DNA of 57,325 nucleotides from Bradyrhizobium mercantei (GTDB lineage Bacteria; Pseudomonadota; Alphaproteobacteria; Rhizobiales; Xanthobacteraceae): positions 961,277 through 1,018,601 of the forward strand of contig NZ_MKFI01000003.1 in NCBI RefSeq assembly GCF_001982635.1, in the 5' to 3' direction. A program made the translations under genes and the position numbers. This document shows, in pieces, positions 54,579 to 57,325 of this stretch (position 1 is its first letter; the number at the start of each line of letters is the position of its first letter). The notes under the pieces were generated by a model, which was not told where the DNA came from, searched no databases, and was given only the letters and a program-made list of their open reading frames with translations.

Positions 54579-54969
54579 GCTAGTGAGCGCCTTGCGCTCG
54601 GAAGCTACGCTACAGCGGGCGCGTGTGCCGGGTGGGAAGCTGGCTCGCCACATCCACCAACGCAACACCCGTTATGATACGAGGGTTCGTCGACAACGTT
54701 CTGCTGCCGGAGTTCGCCGAACTGGAGAGGGCGTAGGAAGTCTATCTGCAGGAAATGACGCTGCACGTAATTGGCGAGAAGATATATGACGACGTTCCGC
54801 GGTGCGCAGAAAGCGCCGGATGCAGCTGCTATCGAACTGATCAAACGGCAAGGTTTGCCCGCGAACCTTCGCGCTCGGGCTTCCAACTAAGGAGCTGCAG
54901 AGAGCTTTCCAGAGGCTTAAGGCGAACCTATTGTGAAGAAGTCAATGGTGGGAGGAAGGAGGAATGGAC
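54579..54969. other. Flank of the IS66 derivative, no secure gene
   Basis: Begins with the second target-duplication copy. A 34-codon frame at 54786-54890 (MTTFRGAQKAPDAAAIELIK) has a plausible GGCGAGAAG site, but it is too short and unrecognised to call. Confidence 0.4.
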
Positions 54970-56670
54970 TTACCGCGGTTCCGGCGAGCTCGTTGGTCGC
55001 TCGATCGAAAGCTTCATTTGAGGTGGAAGTTCTCCCGCGTGCAATTGGCGTACACGTTCCTCCAGCTCCTTGTCGGCTGTCGTGAGACGATGGTTCAGGC
55101 GAATATAATCGGTCCAAGTAGGCGTGCGGAAGGTCTCAGCCCATTGTGAAGGCTTTTGAAGATCACGTTGGAGGGTCCAGTGCCGAGCCCCTACGCGGCT
55201 CTGAGCGCGCCGACGTTCGCGCATGAGCTCTAAGAAGGCCTCGATATTTTCCTGTGGTACTCGATAGTCAATCTTTACGACAATTGGACCGCTTCTCGGG
55301 GTTAGATCGAGGGCGACTGCTGGGACGCCGAATTGGTTCGAAGCATCGAGGTCCGATTTTGGACGCTCGCTTACGGGCAACAAATAACCGGCTGCGGCGA
55401 CCAGCAAAAGTGCGCCTGCGGAGCCTAACAGCGCCGAGGTCAGGGAGCAGCTCTCGGCCGCCGTACCCCATACCCAACTGCCAGCGGCGAGACCGCCATA
55501 TGCGAACGCATAGTAGATGGCAATGGTGCGACCAACGACCCACCGGGGACTAGCCAATTGCACGTTCACGCCAAGCCCAGACCATGCTACGACCCAACCT
55601 GCGCCACCCAAGGCGAGCGCAGGTGCCGCCGCTGCGAGCTGAGGACTCAAAGCTAGGGAAAGACAGCACGCCGCACAGGCGACGCATGCGAGTCTTAGGA
55701 GCAGTTCTTGGGACATAACCCGCCTAAGGTGGTTGACGCAAACGCCGCCCAGTAATGCGCCAGCCCCAAATCCGGCCATGAGAATGCCATATGTGAGCGC
55801 ACCACCCGCCAGCTGATCACGAACTACCAAGGGAAGCAGCGCAAGTGTGGAGATGCCCGCCAAGCCAAACAGGGTTCCGCGCGCGATCGCTGCCTTGATT
55901 TCCGAAGACAAGGCCGTGAACCGCACTCCATCATGGATCGCCGTAATCATCGACTCGGGCGGGAGTGGTGAAGTGCGAACCTTCCACCTGCAACGCCATG
56001 TGGCGCTTAGTGGCGCCAAATAGCCGAGTGTGTTCAACGCGAAAACTGGGAGAGGTCCAACGGATGCAAGAACGATTCCCCCGAGGGCCGGGCCAACGCT
56101 TCGGATCGTATTGTATCCCACCGCGATGAGCGTGACGGCGGCGGGAATGTCGCGTTGGTCGACGATATCACCGACTGACGCTTGCCAAGCGGGATTGTTG
56201 AGCGCGGTGCCGCATCCGATCAAAAAGGTGAGGCCGAGGATGATCGATGGATCGACAAAACCCAGCGCCACGAAAGTGGTCAGCATCGCAGATGCTGCCA
56301 TCATGAGACATTGTGTCGCGAGCATGACTGAGCGGCGATTGAAATTATCGGCAATGGCTCCGGCGAAGATTGATAGAATGAACGTGGGCAGGGCCGATGA
56401 AGTTTGAACAAGCGCGACCGTTAGAGTCGAATTCGAAATCGTTGCCATCAGCCAGCCGATCGCAACGGTCTGCATAAGAGTGCCGAGGTTGCAGACCTGC
56501 GCGGCAATCCAAACGGAACGGAAAGTCGGGTTCTTGAGCGGCGCGAGGGTCGTTGGCGAAATTGAAACTGCATCCGCGCGAGGCACTCTGCTCATCTTTC
56601 TCGGAGCCACGGTTCGTCTACCGGTACGTTGACTTGGTCTTCCTGAGGCATCGGGAGACCTTTTCGTCAT
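54970..56670 (-). CDS. MFS exporter, MFS_3 (EntS-like) family, with extra C-terminal domain
   Basis: A 566-residue inner-membrane transporter. LKNPTFRSVWIAAQVCNLGT opens the first helix, then VAIGWLMATIS, FAGAIADNFNRRSVMLATQ (loop 2-3 motif) and NPAWQASVGDIVDQRDIPAAVTL, typical of the MFS_3/EntS group. A cytosolic domain of ~110 residues follows from about 450 (PIVVKIDYRVPQENIEAFLELM ... HWTLQRDLQKPSQWAETF). Such MFS_3 proteins often carry this antibiotic-biosynthesis-monooxygenase-like tail. Starts at 56670 (ATG) or 56595 (ATG, preceded by GAGAAAG) are both possible; the shorter one has the better site. The cargo is unknown. Confidence 0.85.
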   Translation of the reverse strand: MTKRSPDASGRPSQRTGRRTVAPRKMSRVPRADAVSISPTTLAPLKNPTFRSVWIAAQVCNLGTLMQTVAIGWLMATISNSTLTVALVQTSSALPTFILSIFAGAIADNFNRRSVMLATQCLMMAASAMLTTFVALGFVDPSIILGLTFLIGCGTALNNPAWQASVGDIVDQRDIPAAVTLIAVGYNTIRSVGPALGGIVLASVGPLPVFALNTLGYLAPLSATWRCRWKVRTSPLPPESMITAIHDGVRFTALSSEIKAAIARGTLFGLAGISTLALLPLVVRDQLAGGALTYGILMAGFGAGALLGGVCVNHLRRVMSQELLLRLACVACAACCLSLALSPQLAAAAPALALGGAGWVVAWSGLGVNVQLASPRWVVGRTIAIYYAFAYGGLAAGSWVWGTAAESCSLTSALLGSAGALLLVAAAGYLLPVSERPKSDLDASNQFGVPAVALDLTPRSGPIVVKIDYRVPQENIEAFLELMRERRRAQSRVGARHWTLQRDLQKPSQWAETFRTPTWTDYIRLNHRLTTADKELEERVRQLHAGELPPQMKLSIERPTSSPEPR

Positions 56671-57048
56671 CGACTAGATTGTTTTTCCTGTCGCTACTGT
56701 CGCTCGGATGGAATTCGTCTGAATACATCGAGTGATGAGAGATCGGTTCGCGTAAGAAGCGTTCCGAACCGGATGAAGAACATGCCCGCTTACAACGACA
56801 GTCAGTGCTGCAGGGTATTCCCTTCGAATCGTGCACCGATAGACATGATTGTCGGATGCGCTCAACGGGAGCATGAGTCCACGCCAATCCCTCGCCCGCC
56901 TCGACGTTGGTGTAAAGCAATCCGCGGGCCATACCCGACCTCGATGAGAAATTGTTCATATGCCGTCGTGATTCCGCCGACGGAAGACAACCGGAACGCT
57001 GTCTGGCACGGACAACGAGCAACTCAGTAACGGTAGTTGCCATTAGGT
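56671..57048. other. Intergenic region, nothing recognised
   Basis: 378 bases between two minus-strand genes; presumably contains the exporter promoter. No gene supported. Confidence 0.4.
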
Positions 57049-57325
57049 TCAGTGGTTCAGGACGGATTGTAGGAATGCGCGGGTGCGCTCGGACTGTGGA
57101 CTGGTGAAGATCTTGTCGGGTGGACCCTGCTCAATGATGCGGCCCGCGTCAAAGACAGCGATGCGGTCGGAGACTTCGCGTGCGAAGCGCATTTCGTGCG
57201 TCACAATCAAGAGCGACACGTTAGTCTCGTGCGCTACACCGCGAACCACGTCGAGAACCTCACCGGCAAGCTCGGGATCCAGCGCTGACGTGATTTCGTC
57301 CAGTAGGAGTATCTCAGGTTTCAAG
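57049..57325 (-). CDS. Polar amino-acid ABC transporter ATP-binding subunit (C-terminal part)
   Basis: The last 91 residues of a GlnQ/HisP-type ATPase, continuing beyond the window. The Walker B strand is ILLLDEITSALDPEL, the switch region is LLIVTHEMRFAREVSDRI, and the typical end is GRIIEQGPPDKIFTSPQSERTRAFL. The THEM and DPEL motifs mark the polar amino-acid (PAAT) subgroup. The Walker A and signature motifs lie outside. Permease and binding-protein genes would be expected further right. Confidence 0.92.
   Translation of the reverse strand, partial: LKPEILLLDEITSALDPELAGEVLDVVRGVAHETNVSLLIVTHEMRFAREVSDRIAVFDAGRIIEQGPPDKIFTSPQSERTRAFLQSVLNH

Noticed and set aside
1..57325. CRISPR array
   Set aside because: No regularly spaced short direct repeats were seen on either strand.

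Overview
The window looks like the accessory (symbiosis-island-like) part of an alphaproteobacterial rhizobium. Mesorhizobium or a close relative is my best guess, but no housekeeping marker fixes the genus. The pointers are type III secretion genes, a large SKWP-repeat type III effector behind a TtsI-type tts box, a Rhizobiales-type porin, many dispersed small operons, and abundant decayed insertion sequences. No rRNA, tRNA, CRISPR array, integrase, nod or nif gene was seen.

Layout. (1) 1-3123, plus strand: a translocon operon of a type III secretion system, with an SycD/LcrH-class chaperone (cut by the window edge), an SctE (YopB/IpaB) pore protein, an SctB (YopD/IpaC) pore protein and an EspA/SseB-like filament protein. 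(2) 3124-5149: decayed DNA with a MATE-pump fragment and an IS66 terminus. (3) 5150-11348: a thioredoxin with a CDPC active site, then a tts box and an 1800-residue effector carrying three 42-residue SKWP-type repeats, an RNA-polymerase-like DFDGD motif and a C-terminal shikimate kinase domain. (4) 11806-17406, minus strand: a PaaK-like adenylate-forming protein, an rpiR-glnA-like operon and an RhtX/FptX-like MFS importer. (5) 18770-25063: an IS4-family remnant, then a divergent Lrp / aldehyde dehydrogenase-aminotransferase unit and a porin with a good terminator. (6) 25727-32600, minus strand: a compact eight-gene operon with two ATP-grasp ligases, a TylF-type O-methyltransferase, two 2OG-Fe(II) oxygenases, a GFA-fold protein, a membrane fatty-acid-type desaturase and a heme-oxygenase-like diiron enzyme. 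This has the make-up of an uncharacterised natural-product pathway and is the most novel-looking unit. A small His/Ala-rich helical protein lies upstream. (7) 34419-47492: a GmrSD-like DUF262 nuclease, an acyl-CoA dehydrogenase, then plus-strand genes for a class III aminotransferase, a phosphotriesterase-family hydrolase, a MATE exporter, an SDR and a GMC oxidoreductase. (8) 47822-54578: nested insertion sequences, with an exact IS1111-type insertion inside an IS66 tnpC, an ISAs1 remnant, a Crp/Fnr regulator, a tnpC fragment, and an internally deleted IS66 derivative with both ends and an 8-bp target duplication. (9) 54970-57325, minus strand: an MFS_3-type exporter and the C-terminus of an amino-acid ABC transporter ATPase.

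How it fits together. The T3SS genes and effector form a host-interaction module; the chaperone would hold the two pore proteins, and the filament protein would bridge needle and pore. The aminotransferase and aldehyde dehydrogenase fit an omega-amino-acid (GABA-like) degradation pair under Lrp control. The 25.7-32.6 kb operon could build a ligated, methylated and oxidised amino-acid or lipid-derived product. Functions are inferred from family motifs read by eye; no database search was run.
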